From CAVRZR01 sp964354215 (GTDB lineage Bacteria; Actinomycetota; Coriobacteriia; Anaerosomatales; CAVRZR01), in the NCBI GenBank assembly GCA_964354215.1, contig CAYGYT010000002.1, positions 1 to 64,000 of the forward strand: a DNA stretch of 64,000 bases, given 5' to 3'. Below, in pieces: positions 26,608 through 36,811 of the stretch. The translations under genes and the position numbers were made by a program. The first letter of the stretch is position 1. Each line of letters opens with the position of its first letter. The notes below the pieces were generated by a model. It did not search any database, was not told the DNA's origin, and saw only the letters and a program-made list of their open reading frames with translations.

Positions 26608-27019
26608 ACTCACCCCGCCGGATCTCGCCCTGCTGGCGTTCGCCCGTGAGATTCAGGAACGGGCGTACGCTCCCTATTCGATGTTCCGGGTGGGTGCGGC
26701 GGTGTTCGCCGGAGGCGAGATCTTCCAAGGTGTCAACGTGGAGAACGCCGCGTATCCCACGACCATGTGTGCCGAACGCGCCGCGCTCTCGGCCGCGGTG
26801 ACGGCCGGCTTCACTGAGATCGATGCGGTGGCGGTCGTGGGCGACTCGGAGGCACCCACGGTCCCCTGCGGCTGCTGCCGACAGGCTCTTGCTGAGTTCA
26901 ACCCCGAGATGCGGGTCATCATGGGCGGCCGCACGGACGAGGTACTCGTCATGACCCTCGAGGAGCTCCTTCCCGAGGCGTTCGTCCGCGGCTACCTCGA
27001 CCAGGACGACACCAAGTGA
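26600..27019 (+). CDS. cdd: Cytidine deaminase
   Basis: A 139-residue small tetrameric-type cytidine deaminase (cytidine to uridine, pyrimidine salvage). Zinc ligands and catalytic Glu are in TMCAERAAL and PCGCCRQAL; YAPYSMFRVGAA and GVNVENAAYPTT bind substrate. ATG 26600 lies inside the corC stop region, with GAGGAG before it. Position between corC and era is the usual one; deoC two genes later adds a second nucleoside-salvage gene. Confidence 0.95.
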   Translation: MRELTPPDLALLAFAREIQERAYAPYSMFRVGAAVFAGGEIFQGVNVENAAYPTTMCAERAALSAAVTAGFTEIDAVAVVGDSEAPTVPCGCCRQALAEFNPEMRVIMGGRTDEVLVMTLEELLPEAFVRGYLDQDDTK

Positions 27020-27049
27020 GGACGCCCTTCGAGCGGGCGATCGTTCTTC

Positions 27050-27952
27050 GTGCCTGACCAGGTTCGAAGCGGCTTCGTTGCCCTCGTGGGCAGGCCGAAC
27101 GCCGGCAAGTCCACGCTCGTGAACGCTGTGGTAGGCAGCAAGGTGGCAATCACGTCGGACACCCCGCAGACCACGCGGCACCGGCTGCGGGCCATCCTCG
27201 ACCGCGAGGATGCGCAGGTCGTCTTCGTGGACACCCCCGGCCTACACAAGCCGCACGATGCGCTCGGCGAGGAGCTCAACCGCTCGGCCCTTCTCGCAAT
27301 CGCGGATGTGGACGTTGCGTGCCTTGTTATCGACGCGACGAAGCCGGTGGGCCGAGGGGACCAATGGGTGGCACAGCACGTCGCCGCTACGAAGGGTGCG
27401 CGCGTGCTCGTCTTGACCAAGGCCGATGCGGCCTCAGCCGAGCAGGTGCGAAGGCAGCTGGAAACCGCGCGCACCTTGGCGGAGTTCCACGACGAGGTAG
27501 TCGTCTCGGCGGTTGAGGGATTCAACGTCGACGGATTCGTCGAAGTCGTGGTCCGGCTCCTTCCCGATGGCCCGCGGTACTTCCCGCGGGACATGCGGAC
27601 CGACCAGTCGTTCGAGGTCATGATCGCCGAGTTCGTTCGCGAGAAGGTCCTGCGGTCGACCTTCGATGAGGTCCCGCACGCGGTGGGAGTTGTGCTCGAC
27701 GACCTGCAGTGGGACGACAAGGCCGATCTCGTGCGGGTCTACGCGGTGGTCTACGTGGAGCGGGATTCGCAGAAGGGCATCATCATCGGAGCGGGTGGCG
27801 AGATGATCAAGCGCATCGGCGTCGAGGCTCGCGGCGACCTCGAGCGGCTCCTCGGCAGGCACGTATTCCTCGATCTCAGGGTGAAGGTCAAGAAGGACTG
27901 GCGGCGTGATGCGTCTCAGATACGTCGCTTCGGATACGGGGAGGGACTGTGA
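27050..27952 (+). CDS. era: GTPase Era
   Basis: A 300-residue GTPase that binds 16S rRNA and assists 30S assembly. G1 is GRPNAGKSTLVN, G2 region PQTTRHR, G3 DTPGLH. The G4 motif is TKAD rather than NKxD, a variant I recall from other actinobacterial Era proteins. The C-terminal KH domain has GIIIGAGGEMIKRIGVEAR. Start GTG 27050. It overlaps deoC by four bases (GTGA). Confidence 0.95.
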   Translation: MPDQVRSGFVALVGRPNAGKSTLVNAVVGSKVAITSDTPQTTRHRLRAILDREDAQVVFVDTPGLHKPHDALGEELNRSALLAIADVDVACLVIDATKPVGRGDQWVAQHVAATKGARVLVLTKADAASAEQVRRQLETARTLAEFHDEVVVSAVEGFNVDGFVEVVVRLLPDGPRYFPRDMRTDQSFEVMIAEFVREKVLRSTFDEVPHAVGVVLDDLQWDDKADLVRVYAVVYVERDSQKGIIIGAGGEMIKRIGVEARGDLERLLGRHVFLDLRVKVKKDWRRDASQIRRFGYGEGL

Positions 27953-28644
27953 ATCCCGAGCTGGACGCCACCGCCTTCGCGGCGTACGTCGACCAGACGC
28001 TCCTCTCGCCGAAGGCGGGCCTGTCAGAAGCGCGCCCATGGCTCGTGGAGAACGCCGAGCATGGCTTCGCGGCCCTCTGCGTGACGCCCCTGCTCGTGCC
28101 CGCGGCCACGCTCGCCCTCGCGACGTCGACCACGCGCGTCTGCTCAGTGTGCGGGTTCCCCCTCGGCTACTCGCTCACGCGAACGAAGGCGGAAGAGGCG
28201 CGTCGGCTCGTGTCCGAAGGGTGCTTCGAGGTCGACATGGTGATCGCGATCGGAGAGCTGCTCGACGGGAACCAGGACTACGTGCGAGGCGATATCGCTG
28301 AGGTCGTCGCGGCCGTCCGTGACGAGTCCGGCGGCGAAGCGCTCGTCAAGGTGATCCTCGAGACGGGATACCTCTCCGAGGAGCAGGTCACGGCGGCGTG
28401 CGAGATCGCCGAAGATGCCGGCGCCGATTTCGTGAAGACCTCCACGGGTTTCGGCCCCCGCGGCGCGTCGGTTCGAGATGTCGAACTCATGCGCGCGGCG
28501 GTTGGCGACCGGCTGGGAGTCAAGGCGGCGGGCGGGATTCGAGACCTGGAGAGCGCGCTTGCGCTCATCGACGCCGGCGCGACGCGCCTCGGGACGTCGT
28601 CGGGTTTGCCGCTGCTCGACGAACTCGCGCGTCGGTCGGTCTAG
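27949..28644 (+). CDS. deoC: Deoxyribose-phosphate aldolase
   Basis: A 231-residue class I aldolase splitting deoxyribose 5-phosphate into acetaldehyde and glyceraldehyde 3-phosphate. The Schiff-base lysine lies in DFVKTSTGFGP, with KVILETGYLS before and GVKAAGGIRD after it. Start GTG 27949 overlaps the era stop. deoC is not a standard member of the era-recO segment, but with cdd nearby it makes sense as nucleoside catabolism. Confidence 0.94.
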   Translation: MNPELDATAFAAYVDQTLLSPKAGLSEARPWLVENAEHGFAALCVTPLLVPAATLALATSTTRVCSVCGFPLGYSLTRTKAEEARRLVSEGCFEVDMVIAIGELLDGNQDYVRGDIAEVVAAVRDESGGEALVKVILETGYLSEEQVTAACEIAEDAGADFVKTSTGFGPRGASVRDVELMRAAVGDRLGVKAAGGIRDLESALALIDAGATRLGTSSGLPLLDELARRSV

Positions 28645-28651
28645 ACGCGCC

Positions 28652-29446
28652 ATGCCTGCATACCCAGCTCGCGCGATCGTACTCAGGCGCACGCGGCTCG
28701 GCGAAGCCGACATGATCATCACCCTGCTCGCCGAGGACGGGCGCCAGATCCGAGGAGTGGCGAAAGGGCTGCGCAAGCCCACGTCGAAGTTCGGTGGCCG
28801 TTTGGAGCCCGGTGCTGAGATCGATCTTCTGCTCCACACGGGCAAGAACCTCGACGTTATCAGCGAGGCACAGAGTGTCGATGGCCACGCCCGCCTCCGC
28901 GAGGACTTCGACCGCCAGATGGCCGCCGCGGTCGTCGAAGACCTGCTCGAGTGCGTGACGAGAGACGCCGAGCCCGACGCACGCCTGTTTGGTCTTGCTC
29001 GCGCCACCCTGAGCGCCCTCGAGAGCGCCCCGGTCGAGCGCCTCCACCAGGTGGTGCTCGCGTTTCTCGTCAAGGCCATGGCCATGCACGGGTACCGTCC
29101 CGAGCTGGAGGCGTGCGTGGCGTGTGCAGGAGACGTGGACGCAAGCGACCTCTTCTCTTTGGCGGCGGGAGGCGCGCTCTGCGTCGGCTGCGGAGCCGAT
29201 GCAGCGACCATCCAGCGGCTCGCACCGGCCGGTCGCGCGTGGCTCGGACGCCTGCTCGGCGCCACGATGGCCGAGGTGGCAGACATGGACATGCCGCGCC
29301 AGGCGGCACTCGACTGTTTCGACCTCGTGCGGTCGTTCGTTGCCTACCACCTCCCGACTCGCTTGAAAGCGCTCGACTTCTACGCGGCGAGCGTCCACAC
29401 GCTGCCCGAGCCGGGTCCCTCGCGCGAGGGGTCGGACCGTGCTTGA
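28652..29446 (+). CDS. recO: DNA repair protein RecO
   Basis: A 264-residue recombination mediator that helps load RecA on gapped DNA with RecR. The N-terminal OB fold starts PAYPARAIVLRRTRLGEADM, with KGLRKPTSKFGG. A four-cysteine zinc site appears as CVACAGD and CVGCGAD. Start ATG 28652 is chosen from the family N-terminus; the frame is open further upstream inside deoC. It follows deoC by 7 bp and probably ends the phoH-to-recO operon. Confidence 0.92.
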   Translation: MPAYPARAIVLRRTRLGEADMIITLLAEDGRQIRGVAKGLRKPTSKFGGRLEPGAEIDLLLHTGKNLDVISEAQSVDGHARLREDFDRQMAAAVVEDLLECVTRDAEPDARLFGLARATLSALESAPVERLHQVVLAFLVKAMAMHGYRPELEACVACAGDVDASDLFSLAAGGALCVGCGADAATIQRLAPAGRAWLGRLLGATMAEVADMDMPRQAALDCFDLVRSFVAYHLPTRLKALDFYAASVHTLPEPGPSREGSDRA

Positions 29447-29551
29447 GTCCCGAGGCGGTCGTGTAAGATAGCGAGGCATCTGCGCCCCCGTAGGCCATGC
29501 GGCGGAACCGCAGAACGTCAGGCATGCGAACCTTCGGGAGATGCCGTTTCC

Positions 29552-30486
<935 letters not shown>

Positions 30487-30490
<4 letters not shown>

Positions 30491-32562
30491 GCCGCGACCT
30501 CATTCTCGAGATCGGCACCGAGGAGATCCCGTCGACGCCGCTCTACGCCGCCCTCGAGCAGCTCAAGGCCGAAGCGACCCGCGGGCTTGACGACGCGCGT
30601 CTCTCGTACGCCGAGCTCGAAACGTTCGGTTCTCCTCGGCGCCTCGTGCTCTTCGTCCGCGGGCTTTCCGAGCAACAGGGCGACCGAATCCTCCGGCACA
30701 AAGGCCCCGCGCTCAAGGCGGCCTTCGACGGCGAAGGCGCGCCCACCAAGGCTGCCGAAGGATTCGCGCGAGGCAAGGGCGTGCCGGTGGAGTCGCTCGA
30801 GACGGTCGAGGACGACGCCGGTGCTTACGTCTACGCCATCGTCGAAGAGAAGGGCGGCCCGGCCGTCGACGTGCTTCCGGAACTCCTCTCGCGTCTGATC
30901 GAGGGCCTCGACTGGCCCAAGTCGATGCGGTGGGGAGACGGGGAGACACGCTTCTCGCGTCCGGTCCGATGGCTGCTCGCGCTTCTCGGCGAAGAGGTTA
31001 TCCCCGTTCGGTTCGCAGGCCTGACCGCCGGTCGGGTCACGCGAGGGCACCGGTTCCTCGCACCCGGGACGATCGAGGTCGGATCGGCTGCCGAGTACGA
31101 AGGCGTTCTCGCCGCGGCGTTCGTTGAACCGCGCCAGAGCCGCAGGGGCGCGATCATCGAGCGCGGCATTCATCTCGCCATGCAGGCAGAGGGCACCGAG
31201 GCGGTCGTGCCCGAGAAGACGCTTGCCGAGGTTGTGAACCTCGTGGAGTGGCCGACAGTCGCTGTGGGGACCTTCGACGCCGACTTCCTCGCGGTGCCTC
31301 GTGAGGTCCTCGAGAACGCCATGGAGGGCCACCAGCGCTACTTCCCGGTCCAGCGCGCCGGAGGCGAGCTTGCGAACAAGTTCGTCGTCGTGCACAACGG
31401 AGCGCCCTCTCGCACCGAAGAGGTCGTTCGCGGACACGAGCGGGTGATCCGCGCGAGGCTCGCCGACGCCGCGTTCTTCTACCGCGAGGACCTGTCGCGC
31501 CCGCTTGAGTCACTCGTGGGCGAACTCGAAGCGATCGTCTTTCAGGACAGACTCGGCTCGCTCGGTGACAAGGTCGGGCGCATGGAACGCCTCGCCCAGG
31601 CTCTCGCCGATCTTGCGGGAGCACCTTCGGATGAGGCCGCGTTTGCCGCGCGTGCGGCTCATCTGGCCAAGGCCGACCTCGTGTCGAGTGTCGTTGTCGA
31701 GTTCCCGACACTCCAGGGTGTCATGGGTGGCTACTACGCTCTGGAAGCCGGAGAAGAACGTGCGGTCGCCCATGCCGTGCTCGAGCACTACCAGCCGAGG
31801 TTCGCAGGCGACGACCTCCCCTCAACACTCGCGGGTCGGCTCGTGGCGATCGCCGACAAGCTCGACACGATCGTCGGCATCTTCGCCGTCGGCATGGTTC
31901 CGACCGGCTCTGCCGACCCCTACGCGTTGCGCCGTGGTGCGATCGGCGTGCTGCAGATGCTTCTGGACGGCGTGCCGCTCACGCTCGACGCGATCGTCTC
32001 AGCGGCGATCGACGGCTACCTCGACACTCTCGACGGGATCGACCGCGACACGCTCCAGAGCGACGTCACCGAATTCATCCGAGGCCGGCTCGAGGTGCTT
32101 CTCCGCGACCGAGGCATGGCCTACGACACCGTGGCAGCCATCCTTGCCGTTGCGGGAGACGATCCTGCAGACGCGTTCGCGCGCGGATCCGCTCTTCAGG
32201 CAGCCCGTGACGAGAATCCCGAGGCGTTCGAGGATCTCTCCGTTGCATTCACTCGTGCGAAGAACCTCGCGGACCGGGCGCTCGGTACCGAGACAGTTCG
32301 CGCCCTCATGGGGGCCGAGGAGACCGGGCTTCTCGACGCGCTCGAGTCTGCGGAGTCGAACGCCGAGGGACTCATGCGTGTCCGGTCGTACCCGCTGATG
32401 CTCGAGCAGTTCGCGTCGCTCAGGGTGCCGGTCGACGAGTTCTTCGAGAAGGTCCTTGTCATGGATCCAGACGACACACTCCGGGCGAATCGTCTGAAGC
32501 TCCTCAACAGGTTCGTCGACGTGTTCGAGCGCTACGCCGACTTCGAACGCATAGCTGGGTAG
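30487..32562 (+). CDS. glyS: Glycine--tRNA ligase beta subunit
   Basis: A 691-residue tRNA-binding subunit paired with GlyQ. It begins with the family pattern LILEIGTEEIPSTPLYAALE and contains WPKSMRWGDGETRFSRPVRW, the HD-like middle part (KADLVSSVVVEFPTLQGVMG) and a C-terminal anticodon-binding DALR-like domain. Length is typical. It is translationally coupled to glyQ; the next gene starts 13 bp after its stop. Confidence 0.96.
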
Positions 32563-32575
32563 GGGAGGGCGATGC

Positions 32576-33490
32576 ATGGCCGACCGTGAACGTCCAGCGG
32601 TCTACATCCTCTCCGACTCGCTCGGTGAGACTGCCGACGCGGTAGCCAAGGCGGCGCTCTCGCAGTTCGGCGAGGAGGCGTTCCACGTCGTTCGGCTGCC
32701 ACGCATTACTTCTCGCGGTCAGCTGCAGGGCGTGGTGCACGGCGCCGCGCACGAGCGGTGTGTCTTCCTCTACACGCTCGCCGAGCGCCGGCTTCGCGAC
32801 GAGATGGCCGCGATGTCGCGAGAACTGGACATCTTGGCCATCGACATACTCGGGCCTGCAGTGACCACGTTGGAACTGCTTTCGGGCTTCCAGCCCGAAT
32901 GGGAGCCCGGTCTCGTACTCCGGATCGATCGTGGCTACTTCGATCGCATCGAAGCCCTCGAGTTCTCGGTTAAACATGATGACGGACGAGCCGCCGAGGA
33001 GCTCGCGCAGGCCGAGATCGTGCTCATCGGGGTCTCGCGGTCGAGCAAGACACCGATAGCGATGTACCTTGCCTTTAAGGGCTACAAGGCGGCGAACGTG
33101 CCGCTCGTGCCGGGCGTGGCGCCCCCGCCGGAGCTCTACGGCCTTGATCGGCGCCGAATCTTCGGGCTGACGACGTCTGCAGACCTGCTCGTGGACATCC
33201 GCGGTAAGCGGTTTGCCGACATCGGCAGCTACGCTCAGGACTATTTCGACCGTGAACACATCGAGCAGGAACTCGACGAGTCGCGCTCAGTGATGCGCCA
33301 ACTCGGCTGCATTGTGGTGTCCACCGAGGGACGTGCGGTCGAGGAGACCGCGCAGGAGATCCTCCAGTACTACTCGGAGGCCTTCGTGGGTCCGGATCTC
33401 CGGGGAGCCGAGGCTGAAGGACGCGCCGCCATCCTGCCCCCCGGGCCGCACTACCGCGGGCGGCGCCATGTTCCCAGGCAAGGGGACTGA
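32576..33490 (+). CDS. Pyruvate, phosphate dikinase regulatory protein (PDRP, DUF299)
   Basis: A 304-residue bifunctional regulator of the RP1/PDRP family. It inactivates PPDK by ADP-dependent phosphorylation of a threonine and reactivates it by phosphorolysis. The start YILSDSLGETADAVAKAAL and the P-loop GVSRSSKTPIAMYLA match the family, with LLVDIRGKR-type C-terminal motifs. The PPDK gene lies directly downstream, which favours PDRP over the related PEP synthase regulator. The C-terminal ~35 residues are Gly/Arg/Pro-rich and not conserved. Confidence 0.93.
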   Translation: MADRERPAVYILSDSLGETADAVAKAALSQFGEEAFHVVRLPRITSRGQLQGVVHGAAHERCVFLYTLAERRLRDEMAAMSRELDILAIDILGPAVTTLELLSGFQPEWEPGLVLRIDRGYFDRIEALEFSVKHDDGRAAEELAQAEIVLIGVSRSSKTPIAMYLAFKGYKAANVPLVPGVAPPPELYGLDRRRIFGLTTSADLLVDIRGKRFADIGSYAQDYFDREHIEQELDESRSVMRQLGCIVVSTEGRAVEETAQEILQYYSEAFVGPDLRGAEAEGRAAILPPGPHYRGRRHVPRQGD

Positions 33491-33507
33491 GCGGCAAGAG
33501 GGACCCA

Positions 33508-33536
33508 CTGACGCCTCGACCGTCGTCATGTAGGAT
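33508..33536 (+). promoter_or_regulatory. Promoter of ppdK
   Basis: CTGACG (33508-33513), 17-bp spacer, TAGGAT (33531-33536). It lies about 105 bp before the TTG start I use, giving ppdK its own promoter besides read-through from the regulator gene. Confidence 0.55.
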
Positions 33537-33641
33537 ATGGCGTACTCGCACGCCCGCGCGCCAGCCCGCACGGCCTCGGCGCGCCGCTTCAGGGGAGTCC
33601 CATCGCGCCTCGACGGCGCACCAGATCGAAGGAGTGGGGAG

Positions 33642-36344
33642 TTGGCTGACGTCAAGCGCGTGTATGCCTTCGAGGAAGGCGACGCTTCCATGAAGTCCGT
33701 TCTCGGCGGCAAGGGCGCGAACCTCGCCGAGATGACCAAGCTCGGACTGCCGGTCCCGCACGGGTTCACGATCACCTGCCAGGCGTGCATGGAGTACTAC
33801 AACGCCGACCCTCCGGGCTTCCCTCCCGGGCTCACCGAAGAGATTGCGCGCTATGTCCGCGAACTCGAGGACAAGATGGGCAAGCGCCTCGGGGACCCCG
33901 CTGACCCGCTGCTCGTGTCCGTGCGTTCCGGCTCGCCCTTCTCCATGCCAGGCATGATGGACACCGTCTTGAACCTCGGTCTGAACGACCGTTCCGTGCA
34001 GGGACTGATTGCGCAGACGAGCAACCCTCGGTTCGCGTGGGACAGCTATCGCCGGTTCGTCCAGATGTTCGCGAAGGTCGTGCTCGACGTTGAAGGGCTC
34101 GAGTTCGAGAACGCTCTCACCACCGTGAAGAACGCCTGCGGCGTGAAGAACGACACGGACTTGGGCCCGGAAGACATGCAGCGACTCGTGGAGACGTTCA
34201 AGGAGATCGTCGCCGAGCGTGTCAGTCCAGACGAGCATCCCGAGCTTGTCGGTGCCGACGGCCACGTCGTGTTCCCGCAGGACCCCGCGGTCCAGCTGCA
34301 GCTCGCGATCGAGGCCGTCTTCAGAAGCTGGATGAACGACCGCGCAGTGCTCTACCGCAAGATGGAAAAGATACGTGACGATCTGGGCACGGCCGTCAAC
34401 GTGCAGTCGATGGTCTTCGGCAACAAGGGCGAGACCTCTGCGACCGGCGTTGCGTTCACTCGCAACCCGGCTGACGGAACGAACGAGTACTACGGCGACT
34501 TCCTCACGAACGCGCAGGGTGAGGACGTGGTCGCGGGGATCCGCAACACGAGCCCACTTGCCGAGCTGCCTCAGGTGTTTCCAGAGGCCGGCGCCGAACT
34601 CTGGAGCGTCTTCGAGACACTCCAGAACCACTACCGCGACATGTGTGACATCGAGTTCACTATCGAGCAAGGCCGGCTCTGGATGCTCCAGACGAGGGTA
34701 GGCAAGCGCACGGCGCGCGCTGCGCTCAGGATCGCGGTCGACATGGTGGACGAGGGACTCATTACGCGTGAAGAAGCTGTGCAGCGCGTAGACGCGATGC
34801 AGCTCGACCAGCTGCTCCACCCGCAGTTCGACGCCAAGGCGACCTACGACGTGCTGGCCCGGGGCCTGAACGCCTCGCCGGGAGCGGCCGTGGGCGAGAT
34901 CGTGTTCTCGGCCGACGCGGCCGTAGAAGCCGTCGACGCGGGACACAAGGTCATTCTGGTCCGCTGGGAGACGACCCCCGACGATTTGCACGGCATGGTT
35001 GCCGCGCAAGGCATCCTGACGAGCCATGGCGGGAAGACGAGCCACGCGGCGGTGGTAGCCCGTGGCATGGGCAAGCCGTGCGTGTGCGGCGCCGAGGCGC
35101 TCAAGATCGACGCCCAGAACAAGGTCGTGCGCGTCGGCGGCATGGAGCTGCACGAAGGCGACGTCATCTCGCTCGACGGCACCCAGGGCATCGTCGTCGT
35201 CGGAGCGGTCGAGCTCGTCAAGCCCGAGGTCTTTGGCGAGTTCGACACGATTCTGCACTGGGCAGACGGATTCCGGACCATGGGCGTTCGTGCCAACGCC
35301 GACACGCCTGATGACGCGACGCTTTCGCGTCAGTTCGGCGCCGAGGGAATCGGCCTGACCCGCACGGAGCATATGTTCCTCGGCGACCGGAAACAGATCG
35401 TCCAGGACATGATCATCGCCGAGACTCCCGCGGGACGCGAAGCGCCCCTCGCGGAGCTCCTGAAGGTGCAGACCGACGACTTCGTCGGAATCCTCGAGGC
35501 GATGGACGGACTGCCTGTCACCATCCGCCTCCTCGACCCACCGCTTCACGAGTTCCTCGACGACCCGCGCGAGCTTGCGGTCGAACTCACCCGCCTCGAG
35601 TGTGGCGGCGCCGATCCTGCCGAGCTTGCCCCCAAGCGGCGACTGCTTGCGCTCATCGACTCCATGCACGAGATGAACCCGATGCTCGGACTGCGCGGGT
35701 GCCGGCTCGGGATCATGTTCCCGGAGATCTACGGCATGCAGGTGCAGGCGATTGCCACCGCAGCCTGCACCCTTAAGAAGCAGGGCAAGGATCCTCGCCC
35801 CGAGATCATGATCCCGCTCGTGTCCGTCGTGGCCGAGCTCGAGACGCTGCGCGCCGAGTCCGAGAAGATCGTCGCCCACGTCCAGACCAAGCAGGGCTGC
35901 GTCTTCAACATCCCGATCGGCACGATGATCGAGCTTCCGCGGGCCGCCATCACCGCCGATGAGATCGGCAAGGTCGCCGACTTCTTCAGCTACGGCACCA
36001 ACGACCTCACGCAGACGGCGTTCGGCTTTTCCCGCGACGACATCGAATCGAAGTTCCTTCCGCGGTACCTGGAGCGCAAGATCCTCGCGCGCAACCCGTT
36101 CGAGACGATCGATTCCGGTGTGGCTGAGCTCGTGCGTATCGGCTGCGAGAAGGGCCGCTCCGTGAACCCCACGATCAAGCTCGGTGTGTGCGGCGAGCAC
36201 GGCGGCGACCCCGATTCCGTGAAGATCTTCCATTCCATCGGCCTGGACTATGTGTCCTGCTCGCCCTACCGGGTCCCGCTTGCTCGCCTTGCGGCGGCGC
36301 AGGCGAGCCTTGCCGAGCAGGCGGCCGGATCGGACAACCGCTAG
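33642..36344 (+). CDS. ppdK: Pyruvate, phosphate dikinase
   Basis: A 900-residue enzyme interconverting PEP + AMP + PPi and pyruvate + ATP + Pi. The N-terminal ATP-grasp part starts VYAFEEGDASMKSVLGGKGA. The central swivelling domain has the phospho-histidine in GGKTSHAAVVARGMGKPCVC. The C-terminal PEP domain has RTEHMF, LGLRGCRLG and GVCGEHGGD with the catalytic cysteine. TTG 33642 follows GAAGGAGTGGGGAG and fits the family start; an ATG at 33537 lies on the promoter itself and is unlikely. Controlled by the upstream PDRP. With the membrane PPase downstream it points to PPi-based energy conservation. Confidence 0.96.
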   Translation: MADVKRVYAFEEGDASMKSVLGGKGANLAEMTKLGLPVPHGFTITCQACMEYYNADPPGFPPGLTEEIARYVRELEDKMGKRLGDPADPLLVSVRSGSPFSMPGMMDTVLNLGLNDRSVQGLIAQTSNPRFAWDSYRRFVQMFAKVVLDVEGLEFENALTTVKNACGVKNDTDLGPEDMQRLVETFKEIVAERVSPDEHPELVGADGHVVFPQDPAVQLQLAIEAVFRSWMNDRAVLYRKMEKIRDDLGTAVNVQSMVFGNKGETSATGVAFTRNPADGTNEYYGDFLTNAQGEDVVAGIRNTSPLAELPQVFPEAGAELWSVFETLQNHYRDMCDIEFTIEQGRLWMLQTRVGKRTARAALRIAVDMVDEGLITREEAVQRVDAMQLDQLLHPQFDAKATYDVLARGLNASPGAAVGEIVFSADAAVEAVDAGHKVILVRWETTPDDLHGMVAAQGILTSHGGKTSHAAVVARGMGKPCVCGAEALKIDAQNKVVRVGGMELHEGDVISLDGTQGIVVVGAVELVKPEVFGEFDTILHWADGFRTMGVRANADTPDDATLSRQFGAEGIGLTRTEHMFLGDRKQIVQDMIIAETPAGREAPLAELLKVQTDDFVGILEAMDGLPVTIRLLDPPLHEFLDDPRELAVELTRLECGGADPAELAPKRRLLALIDSMHEMNPMLGLRGCRLGIMFPEIYGMQVQAIATAACTLKKQGKDPRPEIMIPLVSVVAELETLRAESEKIVAHVQTKQGCVFNIPIGTMIELPRAAITADEIGKVADFFSYGTNDLTQTAFGFSRDDIESKFLPRYLERKILARNPFETIDSGVAELVRIGCEKGRSVNPTIKLGVCGEHGGDPDSVKIFHSIGLDYVSCSPYRVPLARLAAAQASLAEQAAGSDNR

Positions 36345-36406
36345 CTGATGCGTCACGACCGGACCGGCCACCTCGTGCGGCCGGTGCTCGCTCGGCAGGA
36401 GGGTGC

Positions 36407-36757
36407 GTGAGCGGACGCACGAGGCTTTTCCAGGCGGCGGGATCGCCGCTCATCCAGGGCCACTCGCGCTACGAGCGACGCTTCTGGACGCAGTGGCTGC
36501 TGGCGTGTCTCGTTGCGGTTCCGGGCGTGTATCTCGTGCACGGTCTCATGACCGTCCTGCGCTCTCCGCAGACACCCTTCGATTCGTTCGACTCGATCGC
36601 CACCTGGCTCGCGGATCCGGCGATTCCGCTGGCCGCCACCCTCGGTGCGTCGGCTGTCGCGGTGTGGCTGGCGAGGTTCATGGGCTGGCCTAGGCCGTGG
36701 CTGTACGGCGGTCTCATCGCGTGGGCGATCGGGGCCGCGGTGCTCGTCTTTGCGTAG
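36407..36757 (+). CDS. Small membrane protein, function unknown
   Basis: A 116-residue protein with three hydrophobic segments (WLLACLVAVPGVYLVHGL; PLAATLGASAVAVWLARF; GLIAWAIGAAVLVFA). Start GTG 36407 follows a good AGGAGGG site. I do not recognise a family. It lies between ppdK and dgt, both on the same strand, and could be co-transcribed with either. A hairpin (36363-36385) precedes it and may weaken read-through from ppdK. Confidence 0.6.
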   Translation: MSGRTRLFQAAGSPLIQGHSRYERRFWTQWLLACLVAVPGVYLVHGLMTVLRSPQTPFDSFDSIATWLADPAIPLAATLGASAVAVWLARFMGWPRPWLYGGLIAWAIGAAVLVFA

Positions 36758-36811
36758 CGGACTTGATGGTGGACGTCGGGCGCTGTTCGGCCCGTGCGTG
36801 AGAGGGCATCG

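Noticed and set aside
27050..27952. Era inactivated by loss of the NKxD motif
   Set aside because: TKAD in place of NKxD seems to be a tolerated variant, and all other G motifs and the KH domain are intact.
29447..29551. T-box riboswitch before glyQ
   Set aside because: The leader is only about 100 bp, and I see neither a specifier-type stem nor the conserved T-box sequence; the same holds for the leuS leader.
33075..36371. A very long (about 1,100-codon) open frame antisense to ppdK and the PPDK regulator
   Set aside because: It is the mirror of strongly biased high-GC codons; its protein is His/Arg/Val-rich with no domain, and the plus strand encodes clear families.
36363..36385. Terminator after ppdK
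   Set aside because: A 7-bp GC stem exists, but no T-run follows and it lies directly before the ribosome site of the next gene, so I mention it only in that gene's entry.
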